The notes under the pieces: generated by a model
Databases searched by the model: none
The model's input: the letters and a program-made list of their open reading frames with translations, nothing else
Told to the model about the DNA's origin: nothing
Program-made: the position numbers and the translations under genes
Shown here: positions 5,996-6,271 of the stretch, piece after piece
Numbering within the stretch: position 1 is the stretch's first letter
Layout of the letters: each line of letters begins with the position of its first letter
DNA from: an uncultured Collinsella sp.
GTDB lineage: Bacteria; Actinomycetota; Coriobacteriia; Coriobacteriales; Coriobacteriaceae
NCBI GenBank assembly: GCA_902495265.1
Contig: CABUWR010000081.1
Coordinates: forward strand, 1 to 6,271
Direction: 5' to 3'
DNA length: 6,271 nucleotides

Positions 5996-6271
5996 ATGAT
6001 CGAAATCACCCAAGTCCACGCGTCACTCGATGAGGCCGGCGACGAAGCCGCCTGCCTTGCTATTGGTAGACGCGCCGTCAAACGAGCCCTGCGATGCGAG
6101 GATTCCCAGATTAAAGCCATTGAGCTCCATCGCAAGTCAATCGACGCCCGTAAAAAACGAGATGTCCATTTTATTTTGAGCTTTCGAGTTGAGCTGACAA
6201 GCTCCCGACTCGAGCAGGAGGTGGTCGACCGCGTCGCCGAGCGCGACCGCTCGCGCATCCGCATGGTAGAC
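5996..6271 (+). CDS. COG2509-type FAD-dependent dehydrogenase, N-terminal part (runs off the window)
   Basis: The reading frame is open for 92 codons to the window end without a stop. The ATG at 5996 follows AAGGAG (5984-5989) at 6 nt spacing, which fixes the start. The N-terminus resembles the roughly 90-residue domain that precedes the Rossmann fold in COG2509 'uncharacterised FAD-dependent dehydrogenases'. The key sign is the segment SIDARKKRDVHFILSF at residues 49-64, which matches the characteristic S(I/L)DAR..-D(I/V)HF motif of that family. The FAD-binding GxGxxG should begin just beyond the edge and cannot be checked. The family has no firmly established substrate. The gene follows another FAD enzyme on the same strand but behind a terminator, so it may be a separate or attenuated transcription unit. 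A different protein sharing only this N-terminal domain remains possible. Confidence 0.8.
   Translation, partial: MIEITQVHASLDEAGDEAACLAIGRRAVKRALRCEDSQIKAIELHRKSIDARKKRDVHFILSFRVELTSSRLEQEVVDRVAERDRSRIRMVD

Noticed and set aside
1..6271. A hidden defence system, mobile element or CRISPR array
   Set aside because: All coding DNA is explained by housekeeping-type genes, no spaced repeats or transposase motifs appear, and codon use is uniform across the window.

Overview
The window looks like a piece of a high-GC Gram-positive chromosome, most likely a gut Coriobacteriia member (Collinsella-like). This rests on the overall protein character, the GC-rich third codon positions and a Bacillus/actinobacterial-type LexA box; it is an inference, since no 16S or other decisive marker is present. 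The content is mainly housekeeping and dense: four complete genes and one gene cut by the right edge. No gap exceeds 300 bases, and I see no tRNA, rRNA, CRISPR array, insertion sequence or phage gene.

Left part, minus strand: uvrA (3554 to 675) encodes the damage-recognition ATPase of nucleotide excision repair. A strong 10-bp hairpin follows its stop. Next comes a YbaK/EbsC-type Cys-tRNA(Pro) deacylase gene (541 to 41) with its own putative -10 element and Shine-Dalgarno (SD) sequence. A partial hairpin lies at the left edge.

Centre: a 259-bp divergent intergenic region (3555-3813) separates uvrA from the plus-strand genes. It holds a near-consensus LexA (SOS) box 61 nt upstream of the uvrA start, which fits damage-inducible repair. 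On the mrp side it holds a putative -10 (TACAAT), a short GC hairpin with a UNCG-type tetraloop and a strong SD.

Right part, plus strand: mrp (3814-4644) encodes a P-loop Fe-S cluster carrier/scaffold ATPase. The next gene starts with GTG immediately after the mrp TAA, in the same frame. It encodes an HI0933/YhiN/BaiN-family flavoprotein with two unusual features: a charged insert and a missing conserved glycine loop. Then comes an intrinsic terminator preceded by a perfect TATAAT, and then the first 92 codons of a COG2509-type FAD-dependent dehydrogenase that runs off the window. Mrp followed by two FAD enzymes suggests a redox/cofactor neighbourhood, but a shared pathway is not shown by the sequence.

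I do not see a clear new multi-gene system here. The observations most worth following are the SOS box at uvrA, the rebuilt FAD-domain segment of the BaiN-like protein, the single in-frame stop between mrp and its neighbour, and the promoter-terminator-SD arrangement before the last gene.
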